From a virus, in the IMG/VR virus record IMGVR_UViG_3300042887_003321, positions 41,002 through 105,001 of that record: a stretch of 64,000 nucleotides of DNA; one strand, 5' to 3'. Below, one piece after another: positions 19,881-28,700 of the stretch; positions within the stretch are counted from its first letter, which is position 1, and each line of letters opens with the position of its first letter. Both the position numbers and the translations under genes were made by a program. Under the pieces are notes generated by a model that saw nothing but the letters and a program-made list of their open reading frames with translations, did not search any database and was not told the DNA's origin.

Positions 19881-21788
19881 CTAAAATAACGGAACAACCC
19901 TGCCTCTAATATCTAAATCAGGAAACTTAACCTCAAAAATAGATGGGTCTTTTGCTGGGTATATGATACCATTTCGTGTTGCTTTTTTTATATCATAAAC
20001 ATTTGATGAGTATATACCATTATACTTATTAACTATTTGTAATCCACCCTTACCATTTAAATCGGGTCTAACAACAGTCTGAACACCATCTATTCTATCT
20101 AATAAAACATATATATCCGATAATAATATAGGTCTATTTATTTGGCTGTTTTGTTTATTGAAATATGTTTTTAATTCATTTATACATTTTAATAAAACTT
20201 CGTTTGAATTATAGTTTGGTAATACAACTATTTCAAAATCAATACCAATGTTTATAATATACGCATCTTTGATGTACACCGCATCGGTCAACATTCTATA
20301 ATATGAAATGTAATTTTTAAGATTTTGTTTGGTTGCCGAATTTAATTGTGATATATTTCCACTACCATCATACCCAAGAACATATAAATTTATTGCGAGT
20401 GGATTTGGAACTTGGAGAGTTTCAGCCGATGAAGATTTTATTTGATAATCAGGCGCCACATATGCTTTTGCTACTGCACCAAATTGTGGTGGCATTGCGT
20501 ACGCCCTTACAACATAATCTTCAGCAGTAACAGTTCGGTTTTGTGCTGCAAAAAATGCCATAGCACTATTTCTGATATCATCAACCTCTTCGTTTGATTT
20601 ACCACCCGATGCGGCCTCTTCATTCGTAACTGCAACAGAATTTCTGACTGTATTTAATTGTTGGGTATTAGACGGGGTTGTTTGATTTTCAAATTCTATA
20701 TTTGTAATTTGAGTTAAGTCTTTAGATATTACATTATCAATCACACCCTGCCCAACTCTATAGGTTACAGTTAAGGTTGTATTTGCAGGCGCTACCCCAT
20801 ATGTTTTTGTATATAAAAAGTTTGAAGGGTCTATTGTTTGTGATAAATCACCTGTTGCTTTGTATAAATTAGAACCAACATTGTCTGGGTTGGGTAGTAT
20901 CTCTTCATCAGCATTTGATGATACACCTGCTCCAAATTGAATTGTTATAGAACCATCTTCATCAGTTCGTGTAATATATCTTTTAGGAACTTTTTTTAAT
21001 CTTAAAAGGTATGGTGTTTCCGAACCATATTGATTTAAGTTAAGTGTATAATCGGATGTATTTTGGATTTGTTCAAAAACAGTATCTTGTGCTAAATAAT
21101 CTACCTTTGTCCAAACATCTCCATCGGAATCAACTATTTTTACAACATCAATAATACCAACATCCTCAATCTTAATTTTATTGTATGGTGTTGGTGAACC
21201 AAATATAAATTCAGATGTTTTATCTTCACCACTAACCACAGGAACGCTCTTTTTGAAAAGATAATAAACAGGTTCATCGGTATTTTCGTTTATTTGATAT
21301 ACTGATATTTCGGTGGGGTCAAAAGATGATGAATATGCAAAATCAACTTTTCTAGTTGTAGAAAATACCACATTTGGGTTTTGTGTTGATGATACCTGCA
21401 TACCCTCTTTAATTTTTAGAGTGTAATCCAAGTCGGGTCTAACATTATTGCCGGAGCCAATAGCAGGGACTAATTGATATACTATTAAATTAGTTGTAGC
21501 CGGTGAGTATAATTTTGGGTTATATCCAAGCGATTGTGCTAACTGAAATAAGTTTGAATTTTCTTTTACTTGAGTAATAATTGATTCTCTTAACTGAGTA
21601 TCCGTATAATAGGATAGAACATCCCCAACATACGATGCCATTTCTATAAACATCATTCCAGGAGATGATTCGTTAAAATCATTATAGGTATTTGGGTAAT
21701 ATTGTTTAGCAAAATCTACAAGATTTTTTCTGAAGCCAGAAAAATCTCTGCCAATTAAACTAACGTCTTTTTTTTCATCATTTAACAT
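19881..21788 (-). CDS. Baseplate wedge protein, gp6-like (Baseplate_J family)
   Basis: The 635-residue protein has the N-terminal pattern DFAKQYYPNTYNDFNESSPG followed by MMFIEMASYVGDVLSYYTD and the middle segment RNSAMAFFAAQNRTVTAEDY. These are hallmarks of T4 gp6 and Baseplate_J proteins (T4 gp6 is 660 residues). It would form the dimeric wedge that links the hub to the baseplate periphery and controls sheath contraction. It is flanked by gp25-like and other tail genes, as in many T4-like phages. Confidence 0.9.
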   Translation of the reverse strand: MLNDEKKDVSLIGRDFSGFRKNLVDFAKQYYPNTYNDFNESSPGMMFIEMASYVGDVLSYYTDTQLRESIITQVKENSNLFQLAQSLGYNPKLYSPATTNLIVYQLVPAIGSGNNVRPDLDYTLKIKEGMQVSSTQNPNVVFSTTRKVDFAYSSSFDPTEISVYQINENTDEPVYYLFKKSVPVVSGEDKTSEFIFGSPTPYNKIKIEDVGIIDVVKIVDSDGDVWTKVDYLAQDTVFEQIQNTSDYTLNLNQYGSETPYLLRLKKVPKRYITRTDEDGSITIQFGAGVSSNADEEILPNPDNVGSNLYKATGDLSQTIDPSNFLYTKTYGVAPANTTLTVTYRVGQGVIDNVISKDLTQITNIEFENQTTPSNTQQLNTVRNSVAVTNEEAASGGKSNEEVDDIRNSAMAFFAAQNRTVTAEDYVVRAYAMPPQFGAVAKAYVAPDYQIKSSSAETLQVPNPLAINLYVLGYDGSGNISQLNSATKQNLKNYISYYRMLTDAVYIKDAYIINIGIDFEIVVLPNYNSNEVLLKCINELKTYFNKQNSQINRPILLSDIYVLLDRIDGVQTVVRPDLNGKGGLQIVNKYNGIYSSNVYDIKKATRNGIIYPAKDPSIFEVKFPDLDIRGRVVPLF

Positions 21789-21797
21789 TTACTACTC

Positions 21798-22232
21798 CTA
21801 AACTATTGATAATCCACCCTGATTATCAACTTCTAAAATTATTGTTTGGTTAGCACCTTGAGATGTAACTCTAAAATTTATTTTTATACTAACTTTATTA
21901 AAATCCGGCTCCGAATTGACTTCTATCGCATTTAATAAAATATAAGGTAGCCAAAAACTAATATCGTTTGTAAGGGATTCTTCCAATAAAGAATCTAACT
22001 CCGATTGAATATTTTCAAATAGTAATGAATAAATATCCGAACCAAAAAGTGGTTGAAAAGGCCTTTCACCTTTTGTTGTTAATAATAGGTTTTTAAGATT
22101 AGATATAGCCTGTTGTTCGGTTGTGTAACTTGATTTAAACATAGGACTACCACCCAATGGCAGCATTACACCAACCGCTTTATTTGGTTTTAAATCAATT
22201 GGATTAATCCTATATTGTAATCTCTGAGCCAT
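21798..22232 (-). CDS. Baseplate wedge protein, gp25-like
   Basis: The 144-residue protein has the gp25/GPW family features: an N-terminal KSSYTTEQQAISNLKNLLLT block, GERPFQPLFGSDIYSLLFEN (the conserved GER..RP.FG.......F) and a C-terminal beta region. The family caps the sheath initiation site in contractile tails (T4 gp25 is 132 residues). It is 9 bases from the gp6-like gene and 3 bases from the gene upstream, in the usual gp25-gp6 order. Confidence 0.92.
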   Translation of the reverse strand: MAQRLQYRINPIDLKPNKAVGVMLPLGGSPMFKSSYTTEQQAISNLKNLLLTTKGERPFQPLFGSDIYSLLFENIQSELDSLLEESLTNDISFWLPYILLNAIEVNSEPDFNKVSIKINFRVTSQGANQTIILEVDNQGGLSIV

Positions 22233-22235
22233 TCA

Positions 22236-22733
22236 TTACCTTTTCTTTTTATTATTCATTACCTGCATTAACGCAGAATAATCTTTTGTAAGTGCATCTA
22301 CAACTGCCGCACCTGCATCAGTTTTTGCTAAAGTTTCCATCGGTATTGCTCTGCCCTCTGAATCTTGAACAACGGATTCTTCCATCATTCCCATTCCCTT
22401 CATAGAACCAAATGATTGTGCCATATCAGATGTAAAAGACCTTCCACTATTTATATCTCTCCACTCACCGCTTTGATAAGTTTCATTAAGTATAGAAGAT
22501 ATTGGCGAACTATTGTTAAATAGTTTTTTTTGAGTCTGTGGTTTCTTTGTTTCAAATAAGTGTTCTACATCCAATGGGTCTTTTTCCATCAGTTTTGTAG
22601 ATTGCTTTATTGGTTGTTGTTTTAGTTCTTTAATAATAGATTCTTTTAAAAACTTCTTTTCTTCAGCGAATTTTCTTTTAACCTCGCTTTCAACCAACAG
22701 TTTAATAGCCTGAATTAGTTTTTTTGTATCCAT
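22236..22733 (-). CDS. Charged helical protein between gp5- and gp25-like genes
   Basis: The 165-residue protein starts MDTKKLIQAIKLLVESEVKR and has a Lys/Glu-rich helical first half and a Gly/Met-rich middle (GSMKGMGMMEES). Its first 30 residues form an amphipathic helix of the same general kind as the MKLSELRQ leaders at the right end of the window, so a targeting role is conceivable. No homolog is recognised. The context suggests a tail assembly factor or minor hub protein. Confidence 0.65.
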   Translation of the reverse strand: MDTKKLIQAIKLLVESEVKRKFAEEKKFLKESIIKELKQQPIKQSTKLMEKDPLDVEHLFETKKPQTQKKLFNNSSPISSILNETYQSGEWRDINSGRSFTSDMAQSFGSMKGMGMMEESVVQDSEGRAIPMETLAKTDAGAAVVDALTKDYSALMQVMNNKKKR

Positions 22734-22760
22734 AGTAATAAATATAATGTTTTGTAATAA

Positions 22761-23702
22761 TTAACCAATACCATTTTTAAGCTTTGATAGTATTGTAGCT
22801 AGTTGTGGATGTGGTCCGGTTGGCCCAACCGCAGTTGGAAATGTTCCCTGTGCTAAAGTTTCTATAGCAGAAATAATTAAATTAATTGTAGTTGTATATT
22901 GTGATGTAGATATCGCTACATCCTTTTTTGATGATAGGATAATATTATCAGATTTACTATTAAATATTAACCTATCTGAGTTAATAATAACTTGTGGTTT
23001 ATTAAATTGTGATATGTTAGGTATAGATACCCTATTTGCGGTTTTTAAAGATACCCGCTGTTTTGTAGTCATCCAAATAGATGAATCATCATCATTTACA
23101 TTTTCAACTACAAATTTATCGTATCCCTTTTTATTAGTATCGTTTTGAGTATTTCTTATAATTGTTATTGGTGCGCCAGAATCAGATGCGTTCCAAGTTG
23201 GTAATTTCTGAGCATCGGTTTGTTTGGGTGTATAACCAAATCTAATAGATTGACCAAACCTACCTTCAAGTATTGTATCGCCAATATAAGGTTGTAATTG
23301 TGATAAAGTGTTTACTTCAGAAAACCCTTTACCAAAATTATTGTTTTTATCATTTGTAGATGAAGCATTCGGTATTGGGTTCAAATAAGAACTTACCTCA
23401 AATGATTGTGCAGTATTTGTAATTCCTTTTGGAAGGGGGTTGTTATTTAGCGACCTTTGTAAAAAAGTAGGTGAAATATAATAAAAAGAAAATCCGCCAC
23501 CAAGAGGAGCGGATATAGAACTTAACGCACTAATTAAATAAACTTGCTCCCCAATAGTGGGGATTGATTTAATATACGGATTTAAGGGATACGCAAAATC
23601 ATTTGATGCACCACCAGTAGAGCGTTTAACCGAAACCCCAATTTTGTAAATATCATTGGGATTACCATCTTTTAAAAATACTTCAGTTACCTCACCAAGC
23701 AT
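22761..23702 (-). CDS. Baseplate hub/spike protein, gp5 OB-fold type
   Basis: The 313-residue protein begins with an OB-fold-like region (VTEVFLKDGNPNDIYKIGVS, residues 5-24). Later come GRFGQSIRFG (about 147-156) and a beta-rich C-terminus with a GPTGPHPQLATILSKL end, features of the central spike family (T4 gp5). No lysozyme domain is visible, so it is the short form without the enzyme part. Its start overlaps the stop of the next gene by 1 base (TAATG). Confidence 0.8.
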   Translation of the reverse strand: MLGEVTEVFLKDGNPNDIYKIGVSVKRSTGGASNDFAYPLNPYIKSIPTIGEQVYLISALSSISAPLGGGFSFYYISPTFLQRSLNNNPLPKGITNTAQSFEVSSYLNPIPNASSTNDKNNNFGKGFSEVNTLSQLQPYIGDTILEGRFGQSIRFGYTPKQTDAQKLPTWNASDSGAPITIIRNTQNDTNKKGYDKFVVENVNDDDSSIWMTTKQRVSLKTANRVSIPNISQFNKPQVIINSDRLIFNSKSDNIILSSKKDVAISTSQYTTTINLIISAIETLAQGTFPTAVGPTGPHPQLATILSKLKNGIG

Positions 23703-24061
23703 TATTCATCCTCATCCTGTTTTAGGGATTCCAATTTTTCATCTACATCTCTACTAGCTTCTAACAACTGCTTCTTTTCTTCTTCTGATAATAACAACCC
23801 ATCATCAGAACCACCCTTATCTAAAAGTTTTTGTGCGATAGCAGCCAACCTTACCAATTGGTCATCATTCTTTACTGATACTTCTAAATATTCCTTAATC
23901 AAAGGAACTACTACAGATGCATCATTCAAATTTTTAACCAATGGTTCTAACTGAGCAATTAGTAATTTTATTTGTCGGTCTTTTTTACGGGAATTATCAT
24001 AAACATCTTTTAATAAAGATGAAAATGTCGTCCCTTTAAATATATCATCATCCTTCGTCAT
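23702..24061 (-). CDS. Acidic helical protein between gp5-like and sigma genes
   Basis: The 119-residue protein starts MTKDDDIFKGTTFSSLLKDV and is almost entirely helical with a very acidic end (KLESLKQDEDE). It overlaps the sigma factor gene by 14 bases. T4 has a small sigma-associated co-activator (gp33, 112 residues), and a protein of this size and charge coupled to the sigma gene could be an analog. This is inference from position only; it could equally be a tail assembly protein. Confidence 0.6.
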   Translation of the reverse strand: MTKDDDIFKGTTFSSLLKDVYDNSRKKDRQIKLLIAQLEPLVKNLNDASVVVPLIKEYLEVSVKNDDQLVRLAAIAQKLLDKGGSDDGLLLSEEEKKQLLEASRDVDEKLESLKQDEDE

Positions 24062-24779
24062 AATACCTCTCTATGTTATGATTTAATTTTAAAATACCCT
24101 TTTTAGTATATTCAGTATTTAATTCTACAAATATTACTTTCATTTTTCCTATAACTCTTGTAATATATTGCGTATTTACTCCTGTCCTATCTCTAATAAG
24201 TATATAAAGAGCCTTTTTATTGTAAGAGTATAAATCCTTCCGATTACGGAATAGTTCATTAACCGAATCAGCTATTCTTCTATCCCTTTCCTTTACAAAA
24301 AGTTTATTTAAATTTGAATCTATATAATCCACAAAGAAATCCATAAAATCTGATTTTTCTTCTACTGCTTCATACTCCGCAACTTCGTTGGGAACATTCC
24401 TACCAATATCAACAGCATCCAAATCTTCTTGGATTTTCATTTTTGCGTAATTGGCATTATTCTCATTAAATAAAAAATTTCTTGCAATTACAGTGAAATA
24501 AGAAAATGCTTTTCCTTTATCACCCTTAAACTTATGCATCTTTTCATTTAGAAACGCAACCACCGATGCTTTTACATCTTCATACGAATCATCAAAGTAA
24601 TAGGTTTTATATGTATGTATTACATTTTCTGCTAACTTATCAAACGGATATTGTATAAATCTATTGTAGATACGATTTTTTTTATCAATATCATCCAAAT
24701 TATTATATACATTTATAGCCATTTCAGTTATAGCTGTAAAATACCTATTGCTCTTCGGTGATTTCGCTTTTCTGCCCAT
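24048..24779 (-). CDS. Late-transcription sigma factor, gp55-like
   Basis: The 243-residue protein has RYFTAITEMAINVYNNLDDI near the N-terminus, then RIYNRFIQYPFDKLAENVIH and KAFSYFTVIARNFLFNEN. These blocks, in this order, typify the gp55-type late sigma factors of T4-like phages (region 2-like). T4 gp55 itself is 185 residues. It would direct host RNA polymerase to late promoters. It overlaps the genes on both sides (14 and 35 bases), so its expression is tied to theirs. Confidence 0.85.
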   Translation of the reverse strand: MGRKAKSPKSNRYFTAITEMAINVYNNLDDIDKKNRIYNRFIQYPFDKLAENVIHTYKTYYFDDSYEDVKASVVAFLNEKMHKFKGDKGKAFSYFTVIARNFLFNENNANYAKMKIQEDLDAVDIGRNVPNEVAEYEAVEEKSDFMDFFVDYIDSNLNKLFVKERDRRIADSVNELFRNRKDLYSYNKKALYILIRDRTGVNTQYITRVIGKMKVIFVELNTEYTKKGILKLNHNIERYYDEG

Positions 24780-25059
24780 AATATCCGTCTAATTCTTCTA
24801 TTATACTATACATTTCTCTAAATACATAACCCGTCTCATCATCGGCTTCAAACGAACCAATTCTATCTATGGATTTCATTCTATCCATTGCGTTTTGAAT
24901 TCTCTCTTGCATTGAATCCAAAAGTGTATCTGCCTGAGTGTATTCTTTTTCTAACTCATCCAAATTTTCTTCAACTGCTTCTAACTTCCGTAATAGATTC
25001 CATACAAAGAAACCTAACACTATATCAGTTAAAAACAATATTACTAAAAGCGTTACCAT
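24745..25059 (-). CDS. Small membrane protein with coiled coil
   Basis: The 104-residue protein has one N-terminal membrane segment (MVTLLVILFLTDIVLGFFVW, residues 1-20), then a coiled coil (about 22-65) and an acidic C-terminus. It overlaps the sigma factor gene by 35 bases and ends with TAG. The topology (N-terminal anchor, cytoplasmic coiled coil) suggests a scaffold at the inner membrane; the function is unknown. Confidence 0.65.
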   Translation of the reverse strand: MVTLLVILFLTDIVLGFFVWNLLRKLEAVEENLDELEKEYTQADTLLDSMQERIQNAMDRMKSIDRIGSFEADDETGYVFREMYSIIEELDGYYGQKSEITEEQ

Positions 25060-25060
25060 A

Positions 25061-25867
25061 TTAATCCTCCATTATATCTTTAAACGCATCAAACACCATA
25101 TCAACTTTTGGTTTATCATCCTCTGATTTTTCAGACACAATTTTTTCAAATTTAGATAACCCCGATGGTTTTCCATTTGTACCAATAGTTCCTCTTGTAC
25201 CTTTTAACTTTTTACCTTCAATTACCCAACGAGTGTATTCATACTTTGATGCCATAAAATCTGCCTGGTGTAGAATATGGGGTAAAAATGTTTTTAATTG
25301 GTTTTCAGCCTGAAAAGTTTTATAGTAACTTTCGGTGGATGAATCATACAACCCATCTGTCAGTCGGATAGCAAGATATTCTTCTTCAGTACATTTTACG
25401 CCAAAATGATTTAGTAGAAAGAATGTACGGTCTTGAATTTCCATCCAATGTAAATTTGGGTTTGATTTATAAATCTTACCCTGATTCTTTACATGCCATT
25501 CCGAATCATTCTTTTTATACCAATCATCTTCAACCGAACCCACCTTACCTAAATCGTGATGTAGTGCTGCAAAGACAACCGATTCTCTTGTAATATCATC
25601 AGTAACCATATCCAACTCTTTCCAAAGTTCAAATACCTTTAGAGCATTGCGAGTTACCCTCATTATATGGTCAATATATCCGCCGGGAAAAGCATTATGA
25701 AAATGCTCAAAGGATGAGGCGGGTGTATAGATAATCCTTTCTTCAAAATGGTCATACATTTTGTTTAGGGCATCTAATCGTTCACCACTAAATTCTTGAC
25801 TGATAAATTTTCTGAACTTTTTATAATTTTCCAGTAGTTCTTCTGGAGAGAAAAAATCAAAATACAT
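25061..25867 (-). CDS. HD-domain phosphohydrolase
   Basis: The 268-residue protein has an HD-type metal site: H67 in GGYIDHIMRV, H104-D105 in AALHHDLGKVG, and a later D (about 214) in LHQADFMASKYE. The family hydrolyses phosphate esters, often nucleotides. Phage relatives include dNTP- and nucleotide-cleaving enzymes. The layout differs from the short dATP hydrolase DatZ, so I do not assign that activity. It lies 1 base from the membrane protein gene and 2 bases from the ClpP-like gene. Confidence 0.8.
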   Translation of the reverse strand: MYFDFFSPEELLENYKKFRKFISQEFSGERLDALNKMYDHFEERIIYTPASSFEHFHNAFPGGYIDHIMRVTRNALKVFELWKELDMVTDDITRESVVFAALHHDLGKVGSVEDDWYKKNDSEWHVKNQGKIYKSNPNLHWMEIQDRTFFLLNHFGVKCTEEEYLAIRLTDGLYDSSTESYYKTFQAENQLKTFLPHILHQADFMASKYEYTRWVIEGKKLKGTRGTIGTNGKPSGLSKFEKIVSEKSEDDKPKVDMVFDAFKDIMED

Positions 25868-25869
25868 AA

Positions 25870-26493
25870 TTAAATAATTTTATCAATAATACCCAATTCA
25901 AGTGCTTCTGCAGCGGATAAAAATAAATCACTTTGTTGATTTGACTGCCACCACTCTTTTGGTTTATTTGTGAATTCAGCCATCATACTATTACACTCAT
26001 CTTCCAACCTATCCGCAAATTTGGCGTTTGATTTTACATCGCTTAATTTACCTGCTGCAAAGGTTGATAGTTGGTGAACCATAATCTTTGAATGCTTTGA
26101 TGCTGCTCTAACCCCAGTACCTGCTGCGAGTAGAAGAGCCGCTGCTGACATTGCGATGCCCCTACAAATGATATTAAATTTCATATCTTTGTTTCCTCTG
26201 ATATAATCAATAATACCAAGAGTTTCTACAACATCACCTCCGCCCGAATTTAATAGGATGTTGATTGTGGTTGTTTCGGTATTTACTTTTTTTAGTAGCC
26301 GTACTTTAGCAATAAATTCAGGCAGTAATCCCATCTGAATTTCATCGCAGATTACAATTACATTATCGGTTAAATCAATACCGTAATCAAACTCCCTAAA
26401 AAAATGTTTGTGCGGGTCAGTATCATCACCACTTTCATTTTTGTAATCAAATTTTACATTTGAAGGATTGGTATTATAAAGTTCATCTATCAT
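25870..26493 (-). CDS. ClpP-like serine protease
   Basis: The 207-residue protein has the ClpP fold motifs LLNSGGGDV (oxyanion-hole region), RGIAMSAAALLLAAG with the nucleophile S116, KIMVHQLS with H140, and SDLFLSAAEALELGIID with the probable third residue D189. The length matches bacterial ClpP (about 200). ClpP-like proteins in phages act as prohead proteases or as modifiers of host proteolysis. No capsid genes are adjacent here, so both remain possible. It has its own host-type promoter. Confidence 0.85.
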   Translation of the reverse strand: MIDELYNTNPSNVKFDYKNESGDDTDPHKHFFREFDYGIDLTDNVIVICDEIQMGLLPEFIAKVRLLKKVNTETTTINILLNSGGGDVVETLGIIDYIRGNKDMKFNIICRGIAMSAAALLLAAGTGVRAASKHSKIMVHQLSTFAAGKLSDVKSNAKFADRLEDECNSMMAEFTNKPKEWWQSNQQSDLFLSAAEALELGIIDKII

Positions 26494-26514
26494 AAATTAT
26501 CGTTTAAATTTTAT

Positions 26515-26546
26515 ACAATATACAACAAAAAATGTATATTACCAAA
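26515..26546 (-). promoter_or_regulatory. Bacteroidota-type promoter for the clpP-like gene
   Basis: Minus strand: TTTGG (26542-26546), 19 bases, TATATTGT (26515-26522), about 22 bases before the start codon at 26493. Confidence 0.7.
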
Positions 26547-26563
26547 TATATTTTTAATTATTT

Positions 26564-27571
26564 TTATCTATATCTATCAGCGCCGGTTTTTGCATAAGTG
26601 TGTGTTGGTGTTGGTGTTGGTGTTTTTGATTCTTCACTATATAGATTTAATGCTTCTTCAGTAGTTGGTTCAAATACTACATCAGGTCTTTCTTCTTTAG
26701 TTTCTACAACCGGTTCTTTAATTTCTTCTTTAGAATTGATAACTATTTCTTCTTTGATTGGTATTTCTTCAATAGGTTTAATTTCCACTATCTTAACTTC
26801 TTTTATAAGTTTATTTAGGGCTATAACCATAGAAATTGCTAATGGGTCAAATACCAATACAATTAATAATGTAAACCAATTTACAATTCTATCCATACCC
26901 CACCCAGTTAATTTATCCAAGTATCTTAACGGACCTATTTCAGCAGCTACATCATTGTTTGACTCCTTATCTAATATTTGTAAATCCAAAGAAGTCAACG
27001 AATCATTCAATGATTCTATTTTTAAACTTAAAATATCTCTTTGCTGAACCGCCATTTTTAATTCACTACTTAAAACCTTTCGTTGGGAGGCAGCACCCCT
27101 TTCAGTCTGAGAGTTATTGGTTGCTAACCCACCTCTTAATGATGATATGGATGTTTCCAATAATTTTTTTTCAGCGTTTAAATCCACCAATTGCTCTTTG
27201 AATCTATTTCGTTTTACATCAACAACACTAACCTCTTTATTAAGGATAGTAAACTTATCACTCGTTGTTTGGTATGCCGAAGTCAAAAAACCATATATAC
27301 CCAAAGATGTAATCATCATTAGAATTACAACCGCTGAAACTAAATACCATTTTAACCACCCAATTACTTTCCAATAGTTATGAAGGTATGACGCAAGAAT
27401 TATTTTTGCAAATTCTAATGCCCCCGCCATTATAATAACTTCAGTTCTTGCTCCAGCGAAAAGTGAACTAAGACCGAATACGGAATAGTATGCAGCTGAA
27501 CCAGCAAGTGTAAATGTGGATAATATCATTAAGATTATGAAACCATTTTTTCTCGTAAAAAAATTTTTCAT
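26564..27571 (-). CDS. Membrane protein with central coiled coil
   Basis: The 335-residue protein has three N-terminal membrane segments (about residues 11-31, 42-62, 74-97), a Lys/Glu-rich coiled coil (about 105-210), a fourth membrane segment (about 232-254) and a long Glu/Pro/Lys-rich tail. The tail ends with a TPTPTPTHTY run encoded by a short GGTGTT DNA repeat (about 26598-26626). Similar membrane/coiled-coil proteins occur in T4-like marine phages. A role in the host inner membrane during infection is inferred. Confidence 0.7.
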   Translation of the reverse strand: MKNFFTRKNGFIILMILSTFTLAGSAAYYSVFGLSSLFAGARTEVIIMAGALEFAKIILASYLHNYWKVIGWLKWYLVSAVVILMMITSLGIYGFLTSAYQTTSDKFTILNKEVSVVDVKRNRFKEQLVDLNAEKKLLETSISSLRGGLATNNSQTERGAASQRKVLSSELKMAVQQRDILSLKIESLNDSLTSLDLQILDKESNNDVAAEIGPLRYLDKLTGWGMDRIVNWFTLLIVLVFDPLAISMVIALNKLIKEVKIVEIKPIEEIPIKEEIVINSKEEIKEPVVETKEERPDVVFEPTTEEALNLYSEESKTPTPTPTHTYAKTGADRYR

Positions 27572-27574
27572 ATG

Positions 27575-27739
27575 TTATTCCATTTTTTTAACTTTATTAA
27601 CTTCCTCAGTTGTATTTATTATCAAATCTTTTGATATCAAGCTTGATTGTAAACAACAAGTAATAACAAGACAAACTTGAAAATATAAAATAAATATCCA
27701 AAAATAGATAATAACCTTAAACAGGTTAATTCTGCCCAT
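27575..27739 (-). CDS. Small membrane protein
   Basis: The 54-residue ORF starts ATGGGCAGAATT inside the last codons of the UV endonuclease gene (14-base overlap) and ends 3 bases before the next start. Residues 6-30 (LFKVIIYFWIFILYFQVCLV) form one membrane span and the C-terminus is charged (KDLIINTTEEVNKVKKME). Operon-like packing supports it; no homolog is known to me. Confidence 0.5.
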   Translation of the reverse strand: MGRINLFKVIIYFWIFILYFQVCLVITCCLQSSLISKDLIINTTEEVNKVKKME

Positions 27740-28619
27740 ACTGATTTAAGTAATTAAGAACCGCTAATTCTTTCATTTTAGCTTCTACTTCAATATCCAA
27801 ATCGTAACCATAAGTTTCAATTTTGTTTGAAATAAAATCTGAATGTGCTTGAGGGATTTTACCTGGTGCTGATTCTGAATAGTGAACTACGGGTTTGATT
27901 CCATCGGGCCAAGTTGTCATTGCTAACTCCAAAGCTTCCTGCTCTGATAAACCACCTGTACAAAATTTGTGGTGGTGGTAATCAAATACAATTGGGATAC
28001 CAGTTCTTTGGTGGATATACATCAGGTCTTTTACTGAATACATACTTGCCTTATCATCGTTTTCTACCGTCAGCCTGGTTTTAACCGATTCAGGCAACCT
28101 TTCAAAGTTCCGACAGAATCTATCCATCGCTGATTCTTTATCCCCATAGACACCATTACAATGGATATTAATGACATTGTAGGGGGTTCTACTCAACCCC
28201 ATCAGGTCAAAGACCTCCCCATGCAACGATAAATCGGTTATGGTGTTGTTTACCACCTTTTCATTGGGTGAAACGAGTACATTAAAGGGGCCAGGATGAG
28301 ATGTAATCCTTTGTCCATAGTTGGATACCAATACCCCAGCACCCTTCAGGAGATTGGATATATGAGCAAAATGAGGCATATCTGATAGTGGGTACTCAGA
28401 TGACCAGGGGAATAGATTGGAGGTGATTCTAAAGAGTTTTATACCCATATTTTCATTCCATTTGATAATCTCTATCAGGTCACGAGTGTTTTGCAACCCA
28501 AGCTCCGAAGCCCTGCTAATACCTTCCTTTAAAAAGGTTTTTCTAATCATACCCCTATTGGTGGTAATCTTTTTCTTGCCCAAAGTCATATTGATGCAAG
28601 CGTATCCTAAGTTTGACAT
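27726..28619 (-). CDS. UV-damage endonuclease (UvsE/UVDE family)
   Basis: The protein has 297 residues from the ATG at 28619 (MSNLGYACINMTLG). I reject a longer start at 28679, because the first 60 bases would be a terminator hairpin and a promoter. The family pattern is present: LGYACINMTL, LFRITSNLFPWSSEYP, SNYGQRITSHPGPFNVLVSP, VINIHCNGVYGDKESAMDRF, LTVENDD and DYHHHKFCTGG (metal ligands). The TIM-barrel enzyme nicks DNA 5' to UV photoproducts and gives a light-stressed phage an alternative to T4 DenV. Confidence 0.88.
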   Translation of the reverse strand: MSNLGYACINMTLGKKKITTNRGMIRKTFLKEGISRASELGLQNTRDLIEIIKWNENMGIKLFRITSNLFPWSSEYPLSDMPHFAHISNLLKGAGVLVSNYGQRITSHPGPFNVLVSPNEKVVNNTITDLSLHGEVFDLMGLSRTPYNVINIHCNGVYGDKESAMDRFCRNFERLPESVKTRLTVENDDKASMYSVKDLMYIHQRTGIPIVFDYHHHKFCTGGLSEQEALELAMTTWPDGIKPVVHYSESAPGKIPQAHSDFISNKIETYGYDLDIEVEAKMKELAVLNYLNQYGQN

Positions 28620-28639
28620 AGTTTTTGGTTTAGATACTA

Positions 28640-28671
28640 CAAATATAATAAAAAAGGGGGATTTTTCCAAA
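28640..28671 (-). promoter_or_regulatory. Promoter for the UV endonuclease gene, overlapping a terminator
   Basis: Minus strand: TTTGG (28667-28671), 19 bases, TATATTTG (28640-28647), an exact match to the Bacteroidota consensus. The -33 box lies in the loop side of the terminator hairpin of the preceding gene. Confidence 0.75.
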
Positions 28672-28678
28672 CCCCCCA
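28649..28678 (-). terminator. Intrinsic terminator of the adenylosuccinate synthetase gene
   Basis: Minus strand: GGGGGG, a short loop, CCCCCC-type stem followed by TTTTTT, starting 22 bases after the purA-like stop codon. Confidence 0.75.
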
Positions 28679-28700
28679 TATTAAATTTTCGTTAATTTTT

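Noticed and set aside
28620-28679. Extended N-terminus of the UV endonuclease
   Set aside because: The extra 20 codons coincide with a terminator hairpin and a perfect promoter; the family alignment starts at MSNLGYACIN.
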